A stretch of 64,000 nucleotides of DNA from Vibrio sp. 10N.286.49.B3. GTDB lineage: Bacteria > Pseudomonadota > Gammaproteobacteria > Enterobacterales > Vibrionaceae. Under the pieces are notes generated by a model. The model did no database searches. It was not told the DNA's origin and saw only the letters and a list, made by a program, of their open reading frames with translations. The translations under genes and the position numbers were made by a program. The stretch is taken from positions 1 to 64,000 of the forward strand of contig NZ_MCUV01000024.1 of NCBI RefSeq assembly GCF_002873395.1. The letters are read 5' to 3'. Shown piece by piece: positions 19,294 through 27,743 of this stretch (within the stretch, counting starts at the first letter, position 1; each line of letters starts with the position of its first letter).

Positions 19294-21204
19294 CTATTTA
19301 TCAACAATGAAGCCTTGGAATACTTCGACAAAATTCTCAGCTAGAACATCTAACTGCTCTTGTGTTTCTATTCGAGATGCTATCGTTACTATGCCTAAGT
19401 TGTGGGCGGTACGACAAATAGAGCTGAGAGTAAACTGATGTTGTTCATCTTCAATATTATGGCTAAAGAAGTAATCTAGCTTCACGTAGTGCGGTCTAAA
19501 TTCACTGATATAATCAAGAGATTTTAAATCTCGACCATAACCGTCAACACCAAATTTAGCTTTGGTTAAGCGAATCGCATTACATAAAAGGGCACAATAA
19601 TGAGGGTCTTGAATAAAGCTGTTTTCAGGGATTTCAAAATGAAGTAAAGAAGCAGCCTTCGCATTTTTAGTAAGCGTTTTTTCTAACCATCGAATGAAAC
19701 TTGGTTGCGATACACTGGTCGAAGAAATATTAATCGCAATTGGTTGACTAATGTCACCATGACTTATTTTTTGTATGATAGTTTCTATTACAAATTGATC
19801 GAAGATATCTGTACTGTTTAGCTGCTCAAGTGCAAAGAGATATTGGTTAGCACTGAATTTTTCATTACCATTGTCAATCGATGAAAAAACCTCACTGTGA
19901 AATATATTACCTTGCTTATCATTGGCTATTTGGTATCTGAAGTTAACCCATTCATTACTAATGGCCTCTTCAACAAGTGACTTCCACTGCTGTTTACCTA
20001 ACGTTATATGTTCCTCTTCACCACTGATAAAGCTGAATTCGAGTTCTGGAGCCGCTTTTGCTGAAGCTAAAGAGTTATCAACAAGTGCTAAAATATCACT
20101 ACTATCCTTATATTGTTTGTTAGAGATAACCCCAAGAGAGATATTTTCTTTCGCCATTCCTGTTGGGTCAATATTGATTGCTTTGGTACTTGCTATGATA
20201 TTTTCTGCAATCAATTTTATTTCGCTTTCATTGATATTTGGCAGGATGAAAGCAAACTCATAAGAAGATATTCGGGCAATAGTAAGCCCAGGAGACGAGA
20301 TAGAGCTTTTAAGTTGGCTAGCAAGTTCTTGAATTGCTCTGTCACCACACTCATAGCCTTTTTCAGTATACTCATCACTAATGTATTGAGCTTGTAAAAC
20401 CGCTACACCACCAATCGCAGACTCATTGAGCCATTGGTTTAGTTGAGCTAAGTAGAAAGCACGATTACCAAGTTGAGATACTGGATCCACATAAGCTCTA
20501 GTTCTTAATAGTTGAGCTTCTTGAGCTTGCTCTTTAAAAGACAACTCAACTTGAGCGGACATTGTGTTGATACCATTAACAACAGCAATCAGATCTTTGG
20601 TTTTTGGTGGCTTAAGGGGCTCATCAAATTGGTTATCAGCAATTTGTTCCATTTTTTTGACAATTAAAGTCAGCGGATGTAATGCGCGTTTTAGAATAAG
20701 CCCAATGGCAAGAATGCCGATAATAAAGATGCCACTAAATAAACTGAGTAAATTAGTAAATGAAAACCACATTTGTTGGTAAGCGGAACCGGTATGGCTA
20801 ACGATTTCAATTTCAGCCAACTGAAGCCAACCGCTCGTTACTACGCGTTTATCATGAATAGGACTGAATAAATTAATATCAGTGAACCATGAAGGCACAT
20901 TATTTGGTTGGATAGGATAGTTACGCACTATTTCTTCATTGTTATCTAAGAAAACGAGTCGCACAACAGAGTATGAACTTCCATCGAATAATGCATTTAT
21001 AACCGATTCAACAGCAACAGTGTCATCATCTTTTAAGTAAGGAGCAAGCGCTAAACCGACAGTATTAATCGTATTACTAACTTCAGACTCTTGCTGCTGC
21101 TTTAAAAAATGACGGGTTGTAGTGAGTTCGATAAAAAATACTGACGTCATCAGCATTAAAAATACCGCTATCATGCCAATGGCAAGTTGTTTATATAATG
21201 TCAT
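19294..21204 (-). CDS. lapD: LapD-like inner-membrane c-di-GMP receptor
   Basis: A 636-residue protein with an N-terminal membrane segment (residues 7-27), a periplasmic domain to about 155, a second membrane segment (about 152-172), then HAMP, GGDEF and EAL domains. Both enzyme motifs are degenerate: GGDEF is replaced by SSYEF and EAL by EVF. This fits LapD, which binds c-di-GMP with its EAL domain instead of cutting it and then holds LapG away from the adhesin. The periplasmic output domain would bind LapG. It lies between lapG (5 bases) and lapB (15 bases), so the three are co-transcribed. Confidence 0.92.
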   Translation of the reverse strand: MTLYKQLAIGMIAVFLMLMTSVFFIELTTTRHFLKQQQESEVSNTINTVGLALAPYLKDDDTVAVESVINALFDGSSYSVVRLVFLDNNEEIVRNYPIQPNNVPSWFTDINLFSPIHDKRVVTSGWLQLAEIEIVSHTGSAYQQMWFSFTNLLSLFSGIFIIGILAIGLILKRALHPLTLIVKKMEQIADNQFDEPLKPPKTKDLIAVVNGINTMSAQVELSFKEQAQEAQLLRTRAYVDPVSQLGNRAFYLAQLNQWLNESAIGGVAVLQAQYISDEYTEKGYECGDRAIQELASQLKSSISSPGLTIARISSYEFAFILPNINESEIKLIAENIIASTKAINIDPTGMAKENISLGVISNKQYKDSSDILALVDNSLASAKAAPELEFSFISGEEEHITLGKQQWKSLVEEAISNEWVNFRYQIANDKQGNIFHSEVFSSIDNGNEKFSANQYLFALEQLNSTDIFDQFVIETIIQKISHGDISQPIAINISSTSVSQPSFIRWLEKTLTKNAKAASLLHFEIPENSFIQDPHYCALLCNAIRLTKAKFGVDGYGRDLKSLDYISEFRPHYVKLDYFFSHNIEDEQHQFTLSSICRTAHNLGIVTIASRIETQEQLDVLAENFVEVFQGFIVDK

Positions 21205-21209
21205 TCTAT

Positions 21210-21878
21210 TTACTCATCATAATTGATTATAGGTTGATTCAGTTTGAGGGAGCGCTCTCTACTTCTTAGATCATTCCAAAGGCTTAGTCGTGATGATTTT
21301 CCAGCCAGCTTTCCCATTGAATGTTGAGATTTCATAAGCCATAGATTTGTACCATTGAAACTGTATATAGGAAGAAGATCGTTGCGCAGATCTGCTCGCT
21401 TAATCTCTTTATCTATGTTGTCTAATATTAATGGTTGTGCATTTGGGCGTGCGTAATAGGCAAGTACCATGTGAAACTGGTTATACTCGAGCGCTTTAAC
21501 ATAGATAAGTCGCAGTTTGGTATCTGATATACCAAGCTCTAATAATGAGAAATATTTAGCAATGGTAAAGTCTTCACAATCTCCTGCATTACTACCTAGA
21601 AATTCAAGAGGTGTCGCCCAGTAATCTTTTTTTCCCCACAAACGTATATCATCAACAAAATTTAATTGGTTAAAAAATTGATTCACCCGGTTAAGTTGTT
21701 CCGTTTCTGGTAAGTCAAAAATTAATCCCATTTCATTGCGCCACGTACGAACTCTTAACCCCGCTCTTTCTCCATAGGCGAGGCTAACTGCATCTATCCA
21801 CTTTTTCTCCTGACTATTAAGTGCTATGGACGGAGCAGAAAAAAGAAATATGACTAGCAGCATATATTTAATTCTCAC
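21210..21878 (-). CDS. lapG: LapG-like periplasmic cysteine protease
   Basis: A 222-residue bacterial transglutaminase-like cysteine protease with an N-terminal signal peptide (residues 1-19, ending SIAL). The catalytic triad is visible as Cys101 (NAGDCEDF), His136 (YNQFHMV) and Asp153 (ILDN). The acidic residues next to the cysteine (Asp100, Glu102) fit the calcium-binding site of LapG. The expected substrate is the TAAG motif at residues 91-94 of the adhesin at 1-2963. Cutting there would release the adhesin when c-di-GMP falls. Located between lapC and lapD. Confidence 0.93.
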   Translation of the reverse strand: MRIKYMLLVIFLFSAPSIALNSQEKKWIDAVSLAYGERAGLRVRTWRNEMGLIFDLPETEQLNRVNQFFNQLNFVDDIRLWGKKDYWATPLEFLGSNAGDCEDFTIAKYFSLLELGISDTKLRLIYVKALEYNQFHMVLAYYARPNAQPLILDNIDKEIKRADLRNDLLPIYSFNGTNLWLMKSQHSMGKLAGKSSRLSLWNDLRSRERSLKLNQPIINYDE

Positions 21879-21926
21879 GGTGTATTATGCTGAAATGTAA
21901 TTAGAAATTAGGCACATAAGAATTCC

Positions 21927-23312
21927 TTACTCTTTAAGTGCATTATTTTTTGCACCCAAGATTGGTTTCAATAAATACTCTAAAATAGTGCGCTTACCTG
22001 TGATTATGTCGACACTCACTGTCATCCCTGGGATGATAGGTAAGCCTTGCCCAAACTCCACTTGATCGGTACGGATACGAACGATATAAAAACTGTTACC
22101 TTCTTCGTCTTGTGTTGTATCAGCACTGATATGTTCTAGTTGCCCTTCTAAACCGCCATATTTGGTAAAGTCATAAGCACTAAACTTAAGAATAGCGACT
22201 AAGTCAGGGCGTAAAAATGCAATATCTTTAGGTGCAATTTTCGCTTCAACTAATAAAGTATCTTCAGTAGGAACGATTTCAACAATATCCATACCAGGTT
22301 GAATAACACCGCCAACCGTATTCACACCAAGGGTTTTTATTGTTCCTGTTACAGGAGAGATGACGGTTGTTCGATTCACTTTGTCTTCAAGACCAACTGT
22401 GGACTCAGTAATTGATGATAGACGGTCTTGAACCTCATTGAGTTTCTCTTGTTGTTCAGAACGAAAGGAGAGAGCAACATCGATTCTGCTTAACATAACT
22501 TCTTTAATTGCTGACTCTAGTACAGGGATCTTTAGCTCACTTGATGTCATTTCTCTGCGGGTATCATTAACTTGACGCTGTAGTTTTAATAATTCAATAC
22601 GGGGTACAACACCCTCTTCAGCAAGTGGTCGAGTGATATCCAGTTCTTTTTTAGCAAAGTAATAGCTTTGACGTAAATTTTGAACGCGTGATTTTATTTC
22701 AACTAAATCTTGTTGTTTTTGTTTTACTTGTTGATCAAATACAGACAGTTGATTACGTAAATTATTTAGATCTTGCCGATATTCAGATTTTTGACGTTGG
22801 ACGAGTTGTGGCTGTGCTTCTGAGAGTTGTGGTGGGAATGCCAGCTTTTTATAATCTAAAACGACACTTTTTTGCCATTGGCTAGCTGACACTTTTTCAT
22901 TAACTATGATGCTTGAAATGGAAGCGGCAAGTTGTAAAACACTTGCTGTAAGGTTTGCTACTTGCTGTTCTCGCTCACGAAAATCAGATTTAAATCGAGT
23001 ATCATCAATGAGAAGTAGTTGCTGTCCCTTCTGTACTTGTTGACCTTCTTTAACCAAAATTTGTTTAACTAATCCCCCTTCTAAGTTTTGCACTACTTGG
23101 ATTTGGGAGGAGGGGACAACTTTACCTTCACCGACGGTTACTTTATCGATTTGAGCCCAAGAGGCCCATGCAATACTGATAATAAAGAACAGCACCATTA
23201 TCCAAAGCATTAAGCGTGCATTTTTTGGGGTGTTTAAAAGTAAGGCTGCTGTTTTGTCATCAACATAATCGAGCTCGGTTTCGGAGAGCTTGTTATAATC
23301 CTTTTTGCTCAT
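21927..23312 (-). CDS. lapC: LapC-like HlyD-family membrane fusion protein
   Basis: A 461-residue periplasmic adaptor linking the LapB transporter to an outer-membrane pore. It has a short cytoplasmic N-terminus, one membrane segment at about residues 33-51, a lipoyl half-motif (NLEGGLVKQILVKEGQQV) at about 90-107, and a long coiled-coil hairpin (about 115-310). The second lipoyl half and beta barrel follow (VSPVTGTIKTLGVNTVGGV). The C-terminal TVSVDIITGKRTILEYLLKPI is typical of type I secretion adaptors. It is the first gene of the lap operon, with 118 bases between it and the response regulator upstream. Confidence 0.92.
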   Translation of the reverse strand: MSKKDYNKLSETELDYVDDKTAALLLNTPKNARLMLWIMVLFFIISIAWASWAQIDKVTVGEGKVVPSSQIQVVQNLEGGLVKQILVKEGQQVQKGQQLLLIDDTRFKSDFREREQQVANLTASVLQLAASISSIIVNEKVSASQWQKSVVLDYKKLAFPPQLSEAQPQLVQRQKSEYRQDLNNLRNQLSVFDQQVKQKQQDLVEIKSRVQNLRQSYYFAKKELDITRPLAEEGVVPRIELLKLQRQVNDTRREMTSSELKIPVLESAIKEVMLSRIDVALSFRSEQQEKLNEVQDRLSSITESTVGLEDKVNRTTVISPVTGTIKTLGVNTVGGVIQPGMDIVEIVPTEDTLLVEAKIAPKDIAFLRPDLVAILKFSAYDFTKYGGLEGQLEHISADTTQDEEGNSFYIVRIRTDQVEFGQGLPIIPGMTVSVDIITGKRTILEYLLKPILGAKNNALKE

Positions 23313-23430
23313 GTATTGTCCTTGTTTATCATGAGTGAGGCAAAAGCTTTGCTATATACGAGTATAGTTAAATGTTAAGGTATTGATGTAGTGAGTTATA
23401 AATACTTTATCTTTTTTTCTATATCTTCAA

Positions 23431-24651
23431 TCATTTAAACTCTTTTTTATCGAGCTGATGCTTTTTCAGTTTGTCGTAGAGTGTTTTCCGTGAAATATTG
23501 CATTCAATTTGTATTTCTTTTAAAGCACCACTGTGCCTTTGTAAGGCATCGAGCAGCAATGTGTACTCAAAACTGTCCATCTTTTGATGAAAACTCAGTG
23601 GATCTTGATCAAGCATAGGAACTAACTGACCTAAAGCATCACGTTCTGGTTGCAATGCAAAGTGTTCTGCATAATGACGTAGCTGCTTTATATTTCCCTG
23701 CCATTCATATGATTCTAGTTGCTCAATGTCAATATTGGTAATTTTAGGAGGCTGCAATTGATAGCGGCTTGCTGCTCCTCTGACAAAGTGCTTGAAAAGC
23801 AATCTGATATCTTCAGTTCTTTGCTTCAGTGTTGGTAAATGAAAATGTACAAATGTATTTATTGTTGCATCTGGAAATTTCTGTGCTGATAGGATAAAAC
23901 GACCTTGGGTTGATTTACAGGTGTTAATTATTTGCCATTGATTCTTGGTAAGTGCTTCAGCTGAATGGATATAGACACTACCTTGTTGTGTTTGACTTAG
24001 TAGTAAATTTAACTCTTTAATGAATTTACTATCCGAATAGCGATTTAATACATAGGCTGATCGTGGAATTAACTCCGCACAATTTATTGAGTGGATATCA
24101 TGAGTATATTGTGCCGCTATTCGTTTCCCTGTTCCTGTCTCACCGGTAAATAAGATATGACTGGTCAGTGGTAATGAAATTATGTTACGCCGTAACTCAT
24201 TCATTACAGGAGAATGCCCAATAAGTTTAGGGCCAACTTGTGTTTGTACTTCTAATTCTTTACGTAACCAGTAATTTTCTTGCACGAGTCTCAGCTTTTC
24301 TTGAGCTTTGCGAATTGAAGTAATTAGTTTTTCAATTGAGATTGGCTTTTCTAAAAAATCATAAGCACCAGATTTAATCGCATTAACTGCAATTTTTATA
24401 TCTCCATACCCAGAAAGCACAATCACTTGAAAATGAGGGTTGTCAGCCAGTAGCTTATTCATAAAATCAAGTCCATTCATTACTGGCATATGAATATCTG
24501 TGATAATAACACTTGCTACTTTTGTATTGATGCACTGTAAGGCTTCAACAGCATTTGGAAATGTAGTTACGTCGATATTTTCCATTAATAACGCTTGTTG
24601 AATCGCATCTCTAATCGCAGGTTCATCATCAATAAAATAAACTTCTGACAT
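23431..24651 (-). CDS. DctD-like response regulator with a degenerate AAA+ domain
   Basis: A 406-residue regulator. The receiver domain is intact: acidic pocket Asp8-Asp9, phosphorylation site Asp52 (ITDIHMP) and Lys102 (LEKPIS). The AAA+ part keeps Walker A GETGTGK (residues 170-176), but the GAFTGA loop that contacts sigma-54 is missing and the Walker B acidic residues are replaced (QQGSVYIHSAEAL). A Fis-type helix-turn-helix closes the protein (IQIECNISRKTLYDKLKKH). It is about 40-50 residues shorter than DctD. It may bind DNA under phosphorylation control without activating sigma-54 promoters. It is 16 bases from its partner kinase. Confidence 0.85.
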   Translation of the reverse strand: MSEVYFIDDEPAIRDAIQQALLMENIDVTTFPNAVEALQCINTKVASVIITDIHMPVMNGLDFMNKLLADNPHFQVIVLSGYGDIKIAVNAIKSGAYDFLEKPISIEKLITSIRKAQEKLRLVQENYWLRKELEVQTQVGPKLIGHSPVMNELRRNIISLPLTSHILFTGETGTGKRIAAQYTHDIHSINCAELIPRSAYVLNRYSDSKFIKELNLLLSQTQQGSVYIHSAEALTKNQWQIINTCKSTQGRFILSAQKFPDATINTFVHFHLPTLKQRTEDIRLLFKHFVRGAASRYQLQPPKITNIDIEQLESYEWQGNIKQLRHYAEHFALQPERDALGQLVPMLDQDPLSFHQKMDSFEYTLLLDALQRHSGALKEIQIECNISRKTLYDKLKKHQLDKKEFK

Positions 24652-24667
24652 TTATTCTTCCTTTGCA

Positions 24668-26518
24668 TTAATTGCTAGATAAAGTGAGTTCAAATTTAAA
24701 GGTGCATCCCGATGGTTGACGGTTAAAAGCATTAATCGTCCCCCCATAGTTTTCTAGCATGCGCTTACAAATGGTTAACCCAAGTCCTAACCCTTCAGGC
24801 TTCGTGGTGTAGAAAGGATCAAAAAGGGTACTCGTATCACTCTCTTTAATGCCTGCCCCATTATCCCAGATACTAACTTGGCAACAGTTGCCAGATATTT
24901 GCCAATTTATTCCTAATTTTGGGTTACTTGTTTTTTCAAGAGCTTGAATAGCATTATGAATGAGGTTAATCAGAATTTGTTCTAACTGAATAGCATTAAT
25001 TTTTATCGTGATATCATGTGGCAGAGGAGGGATTTTTAAAGTAATGCCTTTACGAATAATTGTTGCACTAAGTATTGCTAAACTATTATGAATTGCTTGA
25101 TGTAATGATGCTTGGTCAGTTTTCTCTGTGCTTGTTTTGCGAGTAAATACTTTTAATCGAGCAATAATATGCGAAATAGTTTCATTTAGATCGTGCATTT
25201 TTTTAAGGTTGCCGGCGACGATATCGTAATTTTGGTTTTCTAATAATCGGGAGCAATTAATTGTATACACTTTTAATGCTGCAAGTGGTTGGTTTATTTC
25301 GTGGTTAATACTTGCTGATAGTTCGCCAAGTAAAGCCAGTTTTGCTGCTTGAGTCAGTTCATTTTGGGTGTTTTTTAGTAACAACTGAGATTTTTGATAT
25401 TGAAATAAAGTTTGCTGTAATTGCTGGTTGCTTTTGTATAGATGCAGAGTGCGGCGGTGAACTTTTGTTTCTAAATCTAGATTCAGTTGTGTAAGGTATT
25501 TTTTAGCATTATAGGTTTGTACCCAAAACCAAATAATAGAAGTCATTAGTGAATATATTACGAGTATTAGTAGGGTTTGTTGCAAACTTTGCTGTGTGAT
25601 ATTCGCTCGATTATAAAGAGAAATGACTTGAAAAGATTGCTCATTAACAGGGTTGACGTAAAAGTAAGTCTCTTTTTGTTTTAAGAGTGCATCTGATTCA
25701 AAAGGGGTTTGAGAATAAATGTTACTTGGTTGATGTTGCTCTGTCCCTGTATTTGCCAAAATAACTTGAGAGCCGTATTGTTGGGTATAGTCTAATTGAC
25801 GTTTTTGCTGCATAGAAAGTGGCATCAATACTTGATATAACCAAGTACGATCACTGGCTAAAAAAACAATCCCGTTACTATCTATAGCAATCCATTTGAA
25901 TTCTTGATTATTAAGGTGTTGTTCTATCAGTGCTAAATTTACTTTTACCGTAATAACGCCGACGATTTGGTCTTGAGCATAAATAGGTGATGAAAAGTAA
26001 TAACCACGCTGATTTGATTTTAGTCCTAGCGCAAAAAACTGCGTATTTTCCCCCTGAATAGCACGATAAAAATAGGGTCTAAAATCGAAATTTTCACCAA
26101 CAAAACTGTAGTGAGAATCAAAATTACTTGCCGCGATAACTTGTCCATCACCGTTATGGATATAGATAGCATCAGCTAATGTTTGTGCTGCCCATTTCTT
26201 TGTTAGGTCGTTAAGGTTCTGTAGTGAGGATGGATGACCGAAAAAGGCGGTAACTCGTGGATCATGACTTAATAAATTGGGTATTTGTTGGAATTTTGCC
26301 ATTTCAGCATGAATTTGCTGCTCGGTATAGTGAGTTGAACTCTCTAATTGAGTCGTTAGATTAGACTCATAATAATAAACAAAAAAGTAGTAGCTACATA
26401 GAGTTAGTATGCTAGCAAGGCTAAAAGCATATAAAATAAATGGCTTAATTTCTATTGTTCTATGCTTCAAATACAGCACCTCAGTCAAGGTTAATGATAT
26501 GTAACAACTAAGTGGCAA
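24668..26518 (-). CDS. DctB-like sensor histidine kinase
   Basis: A 616-residue membrane kinase. A membrane segment at about 28-48 and another near 312-332 flank a periplasmic double-Cache domain with the DctB-type segment FVGENFDFRPYFYRAIQG and RGYYFSSPI. The kinase core has the phosphorylated histidine in SINHEINQPLAAL and the ATP site motifs LINLIHNAIQAL, DNGAGI, FYTTKPEGLGLGL. DctB proteins usually sense C4-dicarboxylates. The actual ligand here is unknown, since no transporter gene adjoins. Its partner regulator follows directly. The long hydrophobic N-terminus means a start further in is possible. Confidence 0.87.
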   Translation of the reverse strand: MPLSCYISLTLTEVLYLKHRTIEIKPFILYAFSLASILTLCSYYFFVYYYESNLTTQLESSTHYTEQQIHAEMAKFQQIPNLLSHDPRVTAFFGHPSSLQNLNDLTKKWAAQTLADAIYIHNGDGQVIAASNFDSHYSFVGENFDFRPYFYRAIQGENTQFFALGLKSNQRGYYFSSPIYAQDQIVGVITVKVNLALIEQHLNNQEFKWIAIDSNGIVFLASDRTWLYQVLMPLSMQQKRQLDYTQQYGSQVILANTGTEQHQPSNIYSQTPFESDALLKQKETYFYVNPVNEQSFQVISLYNRANITQQSLQQTLLILVIYSLMTSIIWFWVQTYNAKKYLTQLNLDLETKVHRRTLHLYKSNQQLQQTLFQYQKSQLLLKNTQNELTQAAKLALLGELSASINHEINQPLAALKVYTINCSRLLENQNYDIVAGNLKKMHDLNETISHIIARLKVFTRKTSTEKTDQASLHQAIHNSLAILSATIIRKGITLKIPPLPHDITIKINAIQLEQILINLIHNAIQALEKTSNPKLGINWQISGNCCQVSIWDNGAGIKESDTSTLFDPFYTTKPEGLGLGLTICKRMLENYGGTINAFNRQPSGCTFKFELTLSSN

Positions 26519-26681
26519 TATCGTATCATCTACATTGCAGCAGTAACGAGATCTAAGGCTTATTTATTTTGCTTAACAAGGATTTCATAATGAAATGGAT
26601 TTAATTGGATTATGCTCTTTATAGGGGCTTGTTTTTCGTAGTACATCAGCGCAAAATCAATCAAATTTTTAAGGAGTTGAT

Positions 26682-27317
26682 ATGGAACTTACGGATATTC
26701 GTCGAGAGTACGCAAAAGGTGGTTTACGACGTAAAGACCTTGCTGCGGATCCGATCGATCAATTTAATTTATGGCTAGAGCAGGCGATCGAAGCAAAATT
26801 GACGGATCCAACGGCAATGACAGTTGCTACCGTTGATGAAAATGGTCAGCCGTTTCAACGCATTGTATTATTGAAAAATGTCGATAAAGATGGTTTTGTT
26901 TTCTATACCAACTTAGGTAGTCGTAAAGCTGAGCATATAGGGCAAAATAGTAAAATAAGCTTACATTTCCCTTGGCATCCATTGGAAAGGCAGGTGCATA
27001 TTACTGGCGTTGCTGAGAAGCTTTCGGCTTTTGAAAATATGAAATACTTTTCATCTCGTCCTAAAGAGAGTCAACTAGCAGCCATTGCCAGTAAGCAAAG
27101 TAGCCGTATTTCAGCACGTGGCATACTCGAAGGTAAGTATTTAGAGCTAAAGCAGAAATTTGCTCAAGGTGAGATCCCTGTACCGAGTTTCTGGGGAGGC
27201 TTTAGAGTTAAACCTGAATCGATAGAGTTCTGGCAAGGTGGAGAGCACCGACTTCACGATCGCTTCTTATTTTCGAAACAAGATCAGCAATGGGTCATTG
27301 ACCGTTTAGCTCCTTAA
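26682..27317 (+). CDS. pdxH: PdxH, pyridoxamine/pyridoxine 5'-phosphate oxidase
   Basis: A 211-residue FMN enzyme that makes pyridoxal 5'-phosphate, the last step of the vitamin B6 route. Family features include [16 protein letters not shown] at the N-terminus and [21 protein letters not shown] (about residues 58-78). FMN contacts are in [10 protein letters not shown] and [12 protein letters not shown], and the C-terminal signature [24 protein letters not shown] ends the protein, all as in E. coli PdxH (218 residues). An AAGGAG ribosome site precedes the ATG. It stands alone between the divergent kinase gene and putA. Confidence 0.96.
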   Translation: MELTDIRREYAKGGLRRKDLAADPIDQFNLWLEQAIEAKLTDPTAMTVATVDENGQPFQRIVLLKNVDKDGFVFYTNLGSRKAEHIGQNSKISLHFPWHPLERQVHITGVAEKLSAFENMKYFSSRPKESQLAAIASKQSSRISARGILEGKYLELKQKFAQGEIPVPSFWGGFRVKPESIEFWQGGEHRLHDRFLFSKQDQQWVIDRLAP

Positions 27318-27584
27318 TTGTCTCCGGCGTATAGAATTAAACTTCCGTTATTAACTATCTGATTAATATTTAATTAATTATGTTGTGAATATCGGGAGTT
27401 ATACGTTTAGCATGATTTTCTTTTCGAAAGCATGATCATGGTATATCGTTGCTAAAGCTTTCAAGTTCATTGATGTATCTATTCATACTTTCCATTTCAC
27501 CTCCTATCTAACAATTAAATCATCTATTTATCATGGCTTTACCTTGTTATTGGTTTGTTCTTACCTAGTGATTCAATTTAACAT

Positions 27585-27623
27585 CAGCCGTAAGTTAGTC
27601 CTTCTTGATCATAGTTCCAGTAA
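27585..27623 (-). promoter_or_regulatory. 39-mer-like RctB site, left copy of an inverted pair
   Basis: On the minus strand it contains GGAACTATGATCAAG and ends TTACGGC, both parts of the origin-type RctB sites, with the spacing of the site at 10303. It is the best 39-mer match in the window, yet it lies about 17.6 kb from the iterons. Distal RctB-binding loci are known in V. cholerae. Binding here is inferred. Confidence 0.65.
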
Positions 27624-27644
27624 GTTTGATCATCAATCATTGTC

Positions 27645-27683
27645 ACTTCACAACTATGATCATCGTGACTAACTTTTCAGCAG
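27645..27683 (+). promoter_or_regulatory. 39-mer-like RctB site, right copy of an inverted pair
   Basis: This site faces the one at 27585. It shares AACTATGATCA, GACTAACTT and a TTTCAGC variant of the TTACGGC end at matching positions. A third TGATCAT core lies between the pair at 27627. Confidence 0.55.
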
Positions 27684-27743
27684 ATCAGTAGTAGAGTAAA
27701 AGTAGCCCCTAGGTTATTTTGCCGATAAAGCTAAGGAGATCGG

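Larger units (their letters stand above)
27318..27743. promoter_or_regulatory. putA upstream region with RctB-like sites
   Basis: A 426-base gap with no gene. It holds four TGATCA-centred sites (27432, 27606, 27627, 27656). The first is preceded by CGAAAGC, like sites in the origin. The second and fourth are the inverted 39-mer-like pair annotated separately. The putA promoter should lie in the last 100 bases, but no clear consensus was picked. Confidence 0.6.
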
